Assembly: GCF_007830035.1 (NCBI RefSeq)
Contig: NZ_VLKN01000008.1
Location: forward strand, 1-64,000
Origin: Luteimonas cucumeris
GTDB taxonomy: Bacteria; Pseudomonadota; Gammaproteobacteria; Xanthomonadales; Xanthomonadaceae
Direction of reading: 5' to 3'
Length of the DNA stretch: 64,000 bases
The first letter of the stretch is position 1; every line of letters begins with the position of its first letter. A program made the position numbers and the translations under genes. Positions 19,976 through 28,669 of this stretch are shown here, piece by piece. Below the pieces are notes generated by a model. That model ran no database searches and was not told where the DNA came from. It saw nothing but the letters and a program-made list of their open reading frames with translations.

Positions 19976-20644
19976 ATGCCGACCCTGCTGATCGCCGACG
20001 ACCATCCGCTGTTCCGCGAAGCGCTCCGCGGGGTCGTCGCACGCGTGTTGCCCGGCTATGCGTTGCGCGAAGCCGACAACGCGCAGGCGCTGTATGCGCT
20101 GGCCGAAGCCGAGCCCGACGCCGACCTGTTGCTGCTCGACCTGAACATGCCCGGCGCGCATGGCTTCAGCGTGCTGGTGCACCTGCGCGCGCAGCATCCG
20201 CAGCTGCCGGTGGTGGTGGTGTCGGCGCAGGAGGATCCGGCGGTGATGCGGCGCGCGCTGGACCACGGCGCGGTCGGCTTCATTCCCAAGTCGGCCGACG
20301 CCGCGACGCTCGGCGATGCCTTGACGCAGGTGCTGGAAGGCGAGCGCTGGGCGCCGGAGGCAGCACACGCGGCGCCGGCGATCGGCGATGACGAACATGC
20401 CGCCGCGCAGAAGCTGCGCGAATTGACGCCGCAGCAGTTCCGCGTGCTGCAGATGCTCGGCACCGGCCTGCTCAACAAGCAGATCGCCTACGAACTCGGC
20501 GTCTCCGAAGCGACGATCAAGGCGCACATGACCGCGGTCCTGCGCAAGCTCGGCGCGTCCAACCGCACGCAGGCAGTGCTGATCGCCGGCAGGCTGGCAC
20601 TGGATCCGGCATCGGTGGTGCCGCCGCCGGAAGAGGATGCGTAG
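19976..20644 (+). CDS. crbR: NarL/FixJ-type response regulator, CrbR-like
   Basis: A 222-residue regulator with a receiver domain (acidic pair DD at 8-9, phospho-acceptor Asp55 in LLLDLNMPG, Lys in FIPKSAD) and a C-terminal LuxR-type helix-turn-helix (LTPQQFRVLQMLGTGL, NKQIAYELGVSEATIKAHM). It lies about 100 bases after acs and faces a hybrid kinase with an SLC5 transporter-like sensor. CrbS-CrbR is known in Vibrio and Pseudomonas to activate acs, so the name rests on context and architecture. The start is ATG 19976 with AAGAGA upstream. An Ala/Pro-rich linker separates the domains. Confidence 0.85.
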   Translation: MPTLLIADDHPLFREALRGVVARVLPGYALREADNAQALYALAEAEPDADLLLLDLNMPGAHGFSVLVHLRAQHPQLPVVVVSAQEDPAVMRRALDHGAVGFIPKSADAATLGDALTQVLEGERWAPEAAHAAPAIGDDEHAAAQKLRELTPQQFRVLQMLGTGLLNKQIAYELGVSEATIKAHMTAVLRKLGASNRTQAVLIAGRLALDPASVVPPPEEDA

Positions 20645-20664
20645 GTCGGGTTCGATGTTCCGCC

Positions 20665-20747
20665 GTCATCCCGGGCGCAGCGAGGGATTCCGTTTTATGC
20701 GAGACAGCGAAAAGTCGACAGCGGATCCCTCGCTGCGTCCGGATGAC
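20665..20747. repeat. Inverted GTCATCC-type repeat pair between crbR and crbS
   Basis: GTCATCCCGGGCGCAGCGAG and an imperfect inverted copy (CTCGCTGCGTCCGGATGAC) face each other across about 45 bases in the gap between the convergent genes. Related pairs lie at 25739 and 62120, and a half copy near 24309. Confidence 0.7.
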
Positions 20748-20792
20748 AGCTTGAGGATGACAAGCGAGGCTCATGCCAGCCCCCGTCCTTGG

Positions 20793-23700
20793 TCAGTTCT
20801 CAGCCACCCGTTGTACCGACTGCTGCTGCGCCGCCAGGTATGCGCGCAACGACGCCGGCCGCACTGGCTTGGTCAGCACGCGATAACCGCGCGAACGCGC
20901 GGCCTGCTTCAGTGTGTCGCTGCCGTCGGCAGTCAGCAGCGCGCCCGGGATCGCATGTCCGGCCTGCGCGCGCAACGCATCAAGCGTATCAAGTCCGTCG
21001 AGACGATCGTGCAGGTGGTAATCGACCAGCATCACGTCCGGCTGCTGCGCGACCAACGACAGCGCCTCGTCCACGGTCGTCGCCGACAGCACCTGCACCT
21101 GCCAGCGGCCGAGCAACGCGCGCATGCCGGCGAGGATCTCGTGGTCGTTGTCCACGCACAGCACGCGCAAACCGGCCAGCGAATCGGGAATGCCGACACG
21201 CGGCTCGCGCGATGCCAGCGGCGCGGCACGCGCGGCGCGCGGCACGCGGATCGAGAACACGCTGCCGCGGCCGACCTGCGAACTCACGCCCAGCGGATGG
21301 CCGAGCACGTACGAGATGCGCTGGCAGATCGACAGGCCCAGGCCGAGGCCGCGTTCGCCCCAGTCGGTGGGCTGCTCGAAACGGCGGAATTCCTCGAAGA
21401 TCTGCTGCAGGTGATGGCGCGGGATGCCCGGGCCGGTATCCCACACCTGCAGCTCGATGTCGCCGCCGCGCGGCCGCGCCGCCAGCACGATGCGGCCTTC
21501 GCGCGTGTAGCGCAGCGCGTTGGCGATGAAGTTCTGCAGCACGCGGCGCAGCAGACGGCGATCGCTGCGCACCGGTCGTGAACTCGCATGCAGGCGCAGG
21601 TCGATGCCGCGGCCGCCGGCGACCGGTGCGTACTGTTCGACCAGCTGCTGCAGCAGGTCGCCGACATCGAAGTCGGTCAGCGCCGGTTGCAGCGCGCCGG
21701 CGTCCAGCCGCGAGATGTCGAGCAGGCCGTCGAGCAGTTCCTCGGCGGCGCGCAGTGAGGTGTCGATGCGTTCTGCCAAGTGCCGTTGCTCGGCGATCTG
21801 GTCGCTGTCGCGCAGCGCCGAGGTGAACAGCCGCGCGGCATTGAGCGGCTGCAGCACGTCGTGGCTCAGCGCCGCCAGGAAGCGGGTGCGCGACTGCTGC
21901 GCGGCCTCGGCTTCGCGGCTGCGTTCGGCGACCCGTTGCTCGAGCGTCTCGTTGATCTCGCGCAATGCGCCTTCGACGCGCTTGTATTCGGTGACGTCAC
22001 TGTAGCTGGTGACGTAGCCGCCGCCGGGCAGCGGCTGACCGCGCATCTCGGTGACCTGGCCGCTGCTGCGCACGCGCTCGAACACGTAGGGCGAGCCGGC
22101 GCGCATGTAGGCGATGCGCTTGTCGACCTGTGCGTCGATGTCGCCTTCGCCCAGTTCGCCGCGCTGTGCATTGAAGCGGATCAGTTCGGCGACCGGACGG
22201 CCGACGTAGAGCATGCCGTCGGGATAGCCGAACATCTGCTGGTAGCGGCGGTTCCACGCGACCAGCTTCATCTCGCGATCGACCACGCTGACGCCCTGGT
22301 CGATGTTGTCCAGCGAGGTCGCCAGCACCTGGCGGTTGAAGCGCAGTTCCTGGCCGGCTTCATCCAGCACCGCGACCACTTCCGCCACGTCCATGCCCGA
22401 ACCCTTCAGCGCGCTGGTCAGCACCAGCCGCGCCGACGCCGCGCCGATCGCCGCCGCCAGCAGGCGCTCGCAGAACTGCACCCAGGCGCGGTCGGCCGCG
22501 GCGGCGGGTTGCAGCTCGACGCCGAGCAGCCGCGCCTGCTCGTTGAAGGCACGACGCGCGGTGCGCTCGCCGAGCACACGCCCGGCCAGCGCCAGCAGGT
22601 CGGCGATGTGCACGTTGCCGCGCCAGCCACCCTCGGCCAGGGTCTCGCGCCGCGAATACGGATCGAGGAACGGCACCGCGCGCAGGCGCTCGTCGAAACC
22701 CGGTCGCCAGCGTGCGGACACCAGCAGCAGTGCGCCCAGGTTGACCAGCAGCGACCAGAACGTGCCATGGGTCAGCGGATCCCAGCCGGACAGGCCGAAC
22801 AACTGCTGCGGGCGCAACCAGTGGATGCCGAGCGGACCGTGCAGCAGCCAGTCGCGCTGCAGCCAGCCGGCCTCGGTCAGGGTCGGCAGCAGCAGCGTGT
22901 AGATCCACATCGCAAAGCCCAGCGCCATGCCGACTTCCACGCCCTGGCGGCTGGCGCCGCGCCAGTACAGGCCGCCGATCAGCCCGGGCGCGAACTGCGC
23001 CACCGCCGCGAACGCCATCAGTCCGTACGCCGCCAGCGTGGTGTCGCTGCCGCTGGCCCGGTAGTAGCCATACGCGATCGCGGCAAAGCACACGATTGCC
23101 ACGCGCCGGATCCACAACACGGTCGACGCGACATCGCCACCGTGGCGTTCCGCCCATCCGCGGCGCAGCAGCGGCGGCATCACCAGGTCGTTGCTGACCA
23201 TCGTGGCCAGCGCCACGCTGGCCACGATCACCATGCCGGTAGCCGCTGAAAACCCGCCGACATAGGCGAACAGCGCCAGCGCATGGCGCGATTCGGCCAG
23301 TGGCAGCGCCAGCACGAAACTGTCGGCGGCGACGCTGCCGTCGTCGCCGAACAGCGCCAGGCCGGCGCCGGCGATGGGCAGCACCATCAGGCAGATCACC
23401 ACCAGGTAGGCGCCGAACAGCCAGCGCGCGCGGCGGATGTCGTTGACGTCGCCGCATTCGACGATGGCCACGTGGAATTGCCGCGGCAGGCAGATGATGG
23501 CGGCGAAGGCGAGCAGGGTCTGGCCGACGAACCCGACCGGCGGCGCATTGGCGACCAGCGTGCGGGTGGCCTGGTCGACGCGCAGGCCGTGGTCACCCAG
23601 CCAGCCGATCGCGAACACGCCGACCATCACCAGCGCCAGCAGCTTGACCAGCGACTCCAGCGCGATCGCCAGCATCATGCCGTGATGGTGCTCGGTGGCA

Positions 23701-24236
23701 TCGACCTGGCGGGTGCCGTACAGGATCGCAAACAACGCCATCAGCGCCGCCACGTACAGCGCGGGATCGCCGAACGTGGTGGTTGGCTCAAGCCCGCTGA
23801 GCACGCTCAGGCTGATCGCCACTGCCTTGTACTGCAGCGCCAGGTAGGGCACGGCCGCGGTCAGCGCGATCAGCGTGACCAGGGCCGCCAGCCGCTGCGA
23901 GCGACCGTAGCGCGAGGCGATGAAGTCGGCGATCGACACCGTGTTCTGCGTCTGCGCGATCAGCGCAATCCGTTCCAGGATGCGCCAGCCGAACAGCAAC
24001 ATCAGCAGGGGGCCCAGGTAGATCGGCAGGTAGCCAATACCGGTGCGCGCCGCGGTGCCGACCGCACCGTAGAACGTCCACGACGAGCAATATACCGCCA
24101 GCGCCAGGCTGTAGACCACCGGCCGCAGCCACGGCCGCTGCGGATACAGCGGCTTGCGGTCGCCCCACCACGCCACCGCGAACAGCAGCGCGGCGTAGGC
24201 CAGCGACACCAGCAGCAGCATCCAGCCTGGCAGCAT
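20793..24236 (-). CDS. crbS: CrbS-like hybrid sensor kinase with SLC5 transporter domain
   Basis: A 1147-residue membrane sensor. Residues about 1-500 form a sodium:solute symporter-like (SLC5/PutP) region with about 13 membrane segments. A linker and PAS domain follow (about 640-760; LDNIDQGVSVVDREMKLVAW), then HisKA with His792 in ALSHDVLQPLN, a HATPase domain (NALRYTREGRI, WDTGPGIP) and a C-terminal receiver with Asp1072 (VMLVDYHLHD). This matches CrbS, which senses acetate-related conditions and signals to CrbR for acs expression. It is convergent with crbR. The extra receiver makes it a hybrid and suggests an internal relay or phosphate sink. The N-terminal domain may also move solute. 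Confidence 0.9.
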   Translation of the reverse strand: MLPGWMLLLVSLAYAALLFAVAWWGDRKPLYPQRPWLRPVVYSLALAVYCSSWTFYGAVGTAARTGIGYLPIYLGPLLMLLFGWRILERIALIAQTQNTVSIADFIASRYGRSQRLAALVTLIALTAAVPYLALQYKAVAISLSVLSGLEPTTTFGDPALYVAALMALFAILYGTRQVDATEHHHGMMLAIALESLVKLLALVMVGVFAIGWLGDHGLRVDQATRTLVANAPPVGFVGQTLLAFAAIICLPRQFHVAIVECGDVNDIRRARWLFGAYLVVICLMVLPIAGAGLALFGDDGSVAADSFVLALPLAESRHALALFAYVGGFSAATGMVIVASVALATMVSNDLVMPPLLRRGWAERHGGDVASTVLWIRRVAIVCFAAIAYGYYRASGSDTTLAAYGLMAFAAVAQFAPGLIGGLYWRGASRQGVEVGMALGFAMWIYTLLLPTLTEAGWLQRDWLLHGPLGIHWLRPQQLFGLSGWDPLTHGTFWSLLVNLGALLLVSARWRPGFDERLRAVPFLDPYSRRETLAEGGWRGNVHIADLLALAGRVLGERTARRAFNEQARLLGVELQPAAAADRAWVQFCERLLAAAIGAASARLVLTSALKGSGMDVAEVVAVLDEAGQELRFNRQVLATSLDNIDQGVSVVDREMKLVAWNRRYQQMFGYPDGMLYVGRPVAELIRFNAQRGELGEGDIDAQVDKRIAYMRAGSPYVFERVRSSGQVTEMRGQPLPGGGYVTSYSDVTEYKRVEGALREINETLEQRVAERSREAEAAQQSRTRFLAALSHDVLQPLNAARLFTSALRDSDQIAEQRHLAERIDTSLRAAEELLDGLLDISRLDAGALQPALTDFDVGDLLQQLVEQYAPVAGGRGIDLRLHASSRPVRSDRRLLRRVLQNFIANALRYTREGRIVLAARPRGGDIELQVWDTGPGIPRHHLQQIFEEFRRFEQPTDWGERGLGLGLSICQRISYVLGHPLGVSSQVGRGSVFSIRVPRAARAAPLASREPRVGIPDSLAGLRVLCVDNDHEILAGMRALLGRWQVQVLSATTVDEALSLVAQQPDVMLVDYHLHDRLDGLDTLDALRAQAGHAIPGALLTADGSDTLKQAARSRGYRVLTKPVRPASLRAYLAAQQQSVQRVAEN

Positions 24237-24382
24237 CCGCGCCCCCGTTCGTGCGATGCGACGAGTGTACGGCGATCGTCGCGTCCGGGTTGGCTACCCT
24301 CCCGCTGTCATCCCGAGCGCGGCGAGAGACCTGTTTTGTCGATGCCGGAATGGGTTACGCAAGCAGGCGAAGAGGCAAAGGA

Positions 24383-24406
24383 AAAACCCGCCTTGTGGCG
24401 GGTTTT
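24383..24406. terminator. Bidirectional Rho-independent-type hairpin
   Basis: A 10-bp stem AAAACCCGCC with loop TTGT. The stem ends in T4 on the plus strand and T5 on the minus strand, so termination is possible both ways. It may be a backup terminator for the ribosomal protein operon. Confidence 0.65.
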
Positions 24407-24520
24407 CGGTAAGGCGTCTGGATGACCATCCGCTTTGCGGATGTTCGCTCCGGCCTGCGGCCTGCGCAGTCCGGCATTCGCCGGGATGACGCAATGGCAT
24501 GGTGTCCGCGCACAGCTGCG

Positions 24521-24550
24521 AAAAGAAAGACCCGCCGTGTGGCGGGTCTT
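24521..24550 (-). terminator. Rho-independent terminator of the rpmB-rpmG operon
   Basis: Stem AAGACCCGCC/GGCGGGTCTT with loop GTGT, and AAAAGAA on the left, which reads as TTCTTTT on the minus strand. It lies about 50 bases past the rpmG stop codon. Confidence 0.8.
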
Positions 24551-24600
24551 CGGTGAGGCGCCGGATCCCCGCCTTCGCGCGATGCGAAGGCGTCACTGCG

Positions 24601-24765
24601 TCATTTGATCTTGCCTTCCTTGTAGATCACATGCTTGCGCACGACGGGGTCGTACTTCTTGACCTCCATCTTGTTCGGCGTGTTTTTCTTGTTCTTGTCG
24701 GTGGTGTAGAAGTGGCCGGTGTTGGCCGAGGAGATCAGACGGATCTTGTCGCGCTTGCTTGCCAT
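24601..24765 (-). CDS. rpmG: 50S ribosomal protein L33
   Basis: The 54-residue translation begins [20 protein letters not shown] and continues through [16 protein letters not shown] to EGKIK, which is L33 along its whole length. It has no Cys pairs, so it is the zinc-free form, as in E. coli. A strong GAGGAGG precedes the ATG. It is the second gene of the rpmB-rpmG operon, ten bases after rpmB, and its terminator lies just downstream. Confidence 0.97.
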   Translation of the reverse strand: MASKRDKIRLISSANTGHFYTTDKNKKNTPNKMEVKKYDPVVRKHVIYKEGKIK

Positions 24766-24775
24766 GATGTCCTCC

Positions 24776-25012
24776 TCAGACCTTTTCGCCGCGGGCGCGG
24801 AGTTCGGCCAGAACGGAGTCGATCCCGTTCTTGTCGATGGTGCGCAGTGCCTGCGCGGAAACCTTCAGCTTGATCCAGCGGTTCTCGCTGGCCACCCAGA
24901 AACGACGCTCATGCAGGTTCGGCAGGAAGCGGCGACGGGTCTTGTTGTTGGCGTGTGAGACGTTGTTGCCGGTCTGCACGCCCTTGCCGGTGACTTGGCA
25001 TACACGGGACAT
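24776..25012 (-). CDS. rpmB: 50S ribosomal protein L28
   Basis: A 78-residue ribosomal large-subunit protein with the family start [20 protein letters not shown] and a basic core ([12 protein letters not shown]). GAGGTG precedes the ATG at 25012; a longer in-frame extension is not supported. It is first in the operon with rpmG. A promoter at 25198-25226 implies a leader of about 180 bases. Confidence 0.97.
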   Translation of the reverse strand: MSRVCQVTGKGVQTGNNVSHANNKTRRRFLPNLHERRFWVASENRWIKLKVSAQALRTIDKNGIDSVLAELRARGEKV

Positions 25013-25372
25013 AACGCACCTCGAATGGTTTTTTTGTCGCCCTTGGCCAGGGAGACGGCGGCCCCGGCGGTTCGACGCAGATGCGTCGGTCGCCACGCAA
25101 TCCAGGCAGTGGGTCGTTGTGCGGAGGCGGGCGGAATCGCGTTTCCGGCCCGATCCGGGCTTCCCGAAAACGGGGCACCAGACACAGCGAGCCGGGCATT
25201 ATGCGGGGACGGCCGCCCCGGGGCAAGGACTTATCCACAGGACGTGGCTCGGTGCAGGGCCGTTTTGCCGCAAATCTCTGCTAGCGGCGCAGGAAGCCGG
25301 AGCATCGGTACGCCGGATGGGGGCCCAACCCGTGTTCAGATTCTCCCGCTCACCGCTGCTCCACGCGCCAGA
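25013..25372. other. Gene-free region with the rpmB leader and promoter
   Basis: No gene is supported. It contains the predicted rpmB promoter (25198-25226) and the transcribed leader below it, which includes a T-run at 25029-25035. Between 25227 and 25372 nothing further was recognised. Confidence 0.6.
25198..25226 (-). promoter_or_regulatory. Sigma-70-type promoter of rpmB-rpmG
   Basis: On the minus strand, TTGCCC (25226-25221) and CATAAT (25203-25198) are separated by exactly 17 bases. Transcription would start near 25191. Confidence 0.7.
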
Positions 25373-25714
25373 TCAATGCGTCGCCCTGTCCCGGCGCCAG
25401 CCCCGGTGGCGGATGTCCAGGTACAGGCTGTAGGCGGCGGTGAAGGACGGGAACAGGTTCTGGATCACACCGACCGAGTCCTGCTTCTGCGAGAACAGGA
25501 AGTAGCTCAGCGTCATCGCGCTGCCGGCCAGGCTCATGTACCAGAACAGGCGCGGGATCACCGGCTTGCGGTGCTTGCGCGAGGCCAGGAACTGCACGAT
25601 CCAGCGGCCGCCGAACATCAGCGCGCCGGTCAGGCCGATCACTTTCCATGGCGACATGTGCAGGCCGGTCCAGGCCAGCCACGGGATCGGACTGTTCATG
25701 AAATCGGGGGTCAT
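25373..25714 (-). CDS. Lipid A biosynthesis N-terminal domain (LAB_N) membrane protein
   Basis: A 113-residue protein with about three membrane helices (WKVIGLTGALMFGGRWIVQF, PRLFWYMSLAGSAMTLSYFL, and NLFPSFTAAYSLYLDIR), typical of the small LAB_N family (PF07578). The Trp- and Arg-containing loop (RWIVQFLASRKH) is characteristic. It stands third in a minus-strand series behind an NAD-dependent epimerase and a DPM1-like glycosyltransferase, so it probably works with polyprenyl-phosphate-linked sugars used on lipid A or LPS core. ATG at 25714 is chosen; ATG at 25699 is also possible. The GTCATCCC repeat pair separates it from the glycosyltransferase. Confidence 0.8.
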   Translation of the reverse strand: MTPDFMNSPIPWLAWTGLHMSPWKVIGLTGALMFGGRWIVQFLASRKHRKPVIPRLFWYMSLAGSAMTLSYFLFSQKQDSVGVIQNLFPSFTAAYSLYLDIRHRGWRRDRATH

Positions 25715-25738
25715 GGCGGTGCTCGCTGCATGAAAGGC

Positions 25739-25818
25739 GTCATCCCGAGCGTAGCGAGGGACCTGCTTTTTGCCGACGATCACAGAAAAAGCAGGTCCCT
25801 CGCTGCGCTTGGGATGAC
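25739..25818. repeat. Inverted GTCATCCC-type repeat pair
   Basis: Arms of about 30 bases (beginning GTCATCCCGAGCGTAGCGAG and ending CTTGGGATGAC) are inverted around a short centre and share an AGCAGGTCCCTCGCT core. It lies in the 126-base gap between the glycosyltransferase and LAB_N genes and would form a long hairpin in their shared transcript. Confidence 0.8.
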
Positions 25819-25840
25819 AGGTATTGTTCGGGACGTCAGG

Positions 25841-26563
25841 TTACGTAATTTCCTCGACCGCCGTGCGCTTGCCGCGACGGATCAGCCAGGCCACGCCGCG
25901 CAGGTCGCTGATGCCGACCAGGGCGCGGTTGAGGTTGTTGTACTTGGACACGCCGGTGGTGCGGTGGCGATGGTTGACCGGCACGCTGACCGTTTTCCAG
26001 CCGGCGCGCTGCATCAGCGCCGGCAGGTAGCGGTGCATGTGATCGAAATAAGGCAGGTCGAGGAATGCCTCGCGCTCGAACAGCTTGATGCCGCAGCCGG
26101 TGTCCGGCGTGTCGTCGCGCAGCATGCGCGCGCGAATCGCGTTGGCCCATTTCGAAGCCCAGCGCTTGCTGCCGGAATCCTGGCGGTTGACGCGCCAGCC
26201 AGCAAACAGTTTGGTGTCCGGCGTGGCGGCCGCGCGCGCGGCGAGCAGCTTGGGGATGTCGGCCGGATCGTTCTGGCCATCGCCGTCGAGCGTGGCGATC
26301 CACGCGCCGCGCGCGGCCTTGATGCCGTTGCGTACCGCCGTGCTCTGGCCGCTCTGGCTGACGTGGCGCAGCACGCGCAGTTCCGGTACCTCGGCCTTGA
26401 GCCGCTGCAGCACCGCGGGCGTGTCGTCGCGCGAATGATCGTCGACGTAGACGATCTCGAAGCTGGTCACGCCGCGCAAGGCCGCGGTGATCTCGTTGAC
26501 CAGCGGCGCGACGTTGTCCTGCTCGTTGAACACCGGGACGACAACGGAAAGTTGGGGCGTCAT
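25841..26563 (-). CDS. Family 2 glycosyltransferase (DPM1/ArnC-like)
   Basis: A 240-residue GT2 enzyme with the GT-A motifs VVVPVFNEQDN, VDDHSRDDT and LDGDGQNDP (DxD). Similarity is to polyprenyl-phosphate sugar transferases such as dolichyl-phosphate mannosyltransferase; no C-terminal membrane helices are seen, so it is the soluble form. Its ATG overlaps the epimerase stop codon in an ATGA, so the two are translationally coupled. The likely job is transfer of the sugar made by the epimerase to undecaprenyl phosphate. The acceptor and the sugar are inference. Confidence 0.88.
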   Translation of the reverse strand: MTPQLSVVVPVFNEQDNVAPLVNEITAALRGVTSFEIVYVDDHSRDDTPAVLQRLKAEVPELRVLRHVSQSGQSTAVRNGIKAARGAWIATLDGDGQNDPADIPKLLAARAAATPDTKLFAGWRVNRQDSGSKRWASKWANAIRARMLRDDTPDTGCGIKLFEREAFLDLPYFDHMHRYLPALMQRAGWKTVSVPVNHRHRTTGVSKYNNLNRALVGISDLRGVAWLIRRGKRTAVEEIT

Positions 26564-27540
26564 GCGTTGGTTCCGAAATAGTCGCGGCACCAGGCCACCA
26601 CGCGCGGCAGCCCGACCTCGATCGAGGTGGCCGGCTCGAAGCCGAACGCAGCCTTGGCGCGCGCAGTATCGGCCATCGTCTCGATCATGTCGCCCGGCTG
26701 CATCGGCTTGTAGACCTTCTCGGCGTTCCTGCCGGCGGCCGCTTCGATGACGGCGATGAAGCGTTCCAGTTCCACCGGCGTGTGGTTGCCGAGGTTGAAG
26801 ACCCGGTGAGGAGCCGCGCTATGCGACGGATCCTGGTCGGGCGGATTTTCCAGCGCACCGAGCACGCCGGCGACGATGTCGTCGATGAAGGTGAAGTCGC
26901 GGCGCATGCGGCCATGGTTGAACACGTCGATCGGGCGGTTCGCCAATACCGCTCGCGAGAACAGCAGCGGCGCCATGTCCGGCCGGCCCCAAGGGCCATA
27001 CACGGTGAAGAAGCGCAAGCCGGTCGCGCGCAGGCCGTACAGGTGCGCGTAGGTGTGCGCCATCAGTTCGTTGGCGGCCTTGGTCGCGGCGTACAGCGAA
27101 CGCGGCTGGTCGATGCGCTGGTCCTCGGAGAACGGCGGCGTCGCCGAGTCGCCGTACACCGACGACGAACTTGCGTAGACCAGGTGCGCGACGCCGCGGC
27201 GCCGGCACAGTTCCAGCATGTTGACGAAGCCGGCCAGGTTGCTGTCGACGTAGGCGTGTGGATTTTCCAGCGAATAACGCACGCCGGCTTGCGCGGCGAG
27301 ATGGATCACGCGTGTCGGTGCGTATTCGTCGAACAGCGCGGCGAGGCCTTCACGATCGGTCAGGTCGAGTGGCCGGATGTCGACCTCCGCGCACAGCGCG
27401 GCGACGCGGTCGCGTTTGAGCTGCGGATCGTAGTAGGCGTTGAAGCTGTCGAGGCCGACCACGCGCTCGCCGCGTTGCTGCAGTTCGCGGCAGACGTAGG
27501 CGCCGATGAAGCCGGCTGCGCCGGTGACGAGGGTGGTCAT
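26560..27540 (-). CDS. NAD-dependent sugar epimerase (UDP-glucuronate 4-epimerase-like)
   Basis: A 326-residue extended SDR protein: NAD-binding TGAAGFIGAYVCREL, acidic residue in GLDSFNAYYD, catalytic Tyr-x3-Lys in YAATK preceded by SSSSVYG. The segments AGVRYSLENP and RFFTVYGPWGRPDMA are typical of UDP-glucuronate epimerases, which make UDP-galacturonate. It is first of an operon with the GT2 enzyme (ATGA overlap) and the LAB_N protein. Xanthomonas lipid A-core carries galacturonic acid, which fits this reading. No good Shine-Dalgarno sequence is visible before the ATG. Confidence 0.88.
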   Translation of the reverse strand: MTTLVTGAAGFIGAYVCRELQQRGERVVGLDSFNAYYDPQLKRDRVAALCAEVDIRPLDLTDREGLAALFDEYAPTRVIHLAAQAGVRYSLENPHAYVDSNLAGFVNMLELCRRRGVAHLVYASSSSVYGDSATPPFSEDQRIDQPRSLYAATKAANELMAHTYAHLYGLRATGLRFFTVYGPWGRPDMAPLLFSRAVLANRPIDVFNHGRMRRDFTFIDDIVAGVLGALENPPDQDPSHSAAPHRVFNLGNHTPVELERFIAVIEAAAGRNAEKVYKPMQPGDMIETMADTARAKAAFGFEPATSIEVGLPRVVAWCRDYFGTNA

Positions 27541-27751
27541 GGTTGATGTCGTGCGGTTTTTCAGTCGTCGTTCCCGCGTCCTTCGACAAGCTCAGGATGG
27601 GCGGAAAACCCGGTGATCACGATTTTGCCTGTTGGCGGATTAGGGAAACGTTGGACGCAGCTTCCGCATAGGCTTTTGCGAAGCGGAGCTTGAAGCCTGG
27701 AAGCAAGCACGCAGAGTAGTGGAGCAAGCTTCGCCCTGCGAGGCGCGTCAT

Positions 27752-28669
27752 CTAAGTGCCCTTGCCACGCAGTTTTTCCAGTACGCCATCCAGCGTGTCC
27801 AGGTCGCTGTAATGGATCACCAGCCGGCCCTTGCCGCCGCGGCCATGGGCGATGTTGACCCGGGTGCCGAGCGATGCGGACAGTTCGTTCTCCAGCGACG
27901 CGATGTCGGCCGCGGGTCGCGCCTTGCTGGCCACGCGCTTGCGACTGTTGCCGGGAACCGAACCGGCGGCGAACTGCTGCGCGCGATGTTCCACTTCGCG
28001 CACCGACCAGCCATGTTCGGCGGCGTCGGAGGCGAGCCGGCTGGCCAGCTCCGGCGACAGCGTCAGCAGCGCGCGCGCGTGGCCCATCTCCAGGCGTCGC
28101 GATTCCAGCAGCGCGCGGATCGCCGGCGGCAGTTCCAGCAGGCGCAGCAGGTTGGACACCGCAGCGCGCGAGCGACCGACCGCTTCGGCCGCCTGCGCGT
28201 GGGTCAGCGCGAATTCGTCGATCAGCCGCTGCAACGCCTGCGCTTCCTCGAGCGGATTGAGGTCTTCGCGCTGGATGTTCTCGATCAGCGCCATTGCTAC
28301 CACGGTGCGGTCGTCGACTTCGCGCACCACCACCGGGATCTCGGTCAGGCCGGCCTGCTGCGAGGCGCGCCAACGGCGTTCGCCGGCGATGATCTCGTAG
28401 CGCTTGCCGCCGAGGTCGCGCACCACGATCGGCTGGATCACACCCTGCGCGCGGATCGATTCGGCCAGTTCGGTCAGCTTGTCGGCGTCCATGTTGCGAC
28501 GCGGCTGGTACTTGCCCGGCGACAGCGCATCCACCGGCAGCGAATGCAGGCGGTCGCCCGGCGCGGCCTCCAGCGCCGGCGCTTCGGCAGCCGCCTTCGG
28601 ACCGAGCAGGGCCTCCAGGCCGCGGCCCAGGCCGCGCTTCTTGGCGGGGGTGGTCTTGGTCGCGGTCAT
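27752..28669 (-). CDS. parB: Chromosome partitioning protein ParB
   Basis: ParB binds parS sites, spreads with CTP and works with ParA in origin segregation. The 305-residue protein has the N-terminal ParA-contact motif (KKRGLGRGLEALLG), the ParB/Srx domain with the arginine-rich box (GERRWRASQQAGL, IENIQREDLNPLEEA), the helix-turn-helix (LTHAQAAEAVGRSRAAVSN) and a C-terminal dimer domain. The start at 28669 overlaps the parA stop codon (ATGA). I noticed no parS consensus in the window by eye. Confidence 0.96.
   Translation of the reverse strand: MTATKTTPAKKRGLGRGLEALLGPKAAAEAPALEAAPGDRLHSLPVDALSPGKYQPRRNMDADKLTELAESIRAQGVIQPIVVRDLGGKRYEIIAGERRWRASQQAGLTEIPVVVREVDDRTVVAMALIENIQREDLNPLEEAQALQRLIDEFALTHAQAAEAVGRSRAAVSNLLRLLELPPAIRALLESRRLEMGHARALLTLSPELASRLASDAAEHGWSVREVEHRAQQFAAGSVPGNSRKRVASKARPAADIASLENELSASLGTRVNIAHGRGGKGRLVIHYSDLDTLDGVLEKLRGKGT

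Larger units (their letters stand above)
24237..24600. other. Gene-free region with two terminator hairpins and a repeat fragment
   Basis: No coding sequence is supported. It holds a half copy of the GTCATCCCGAGCG repeat (about 24308-24335), a hairpin AAAACCCGCC/GGCGGGTTTT at 24383-24406 that can terminate in both directions, and the rpmG terminator at 24521-24550. The two hairpins have closely related stems. Confidence 0.7.
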
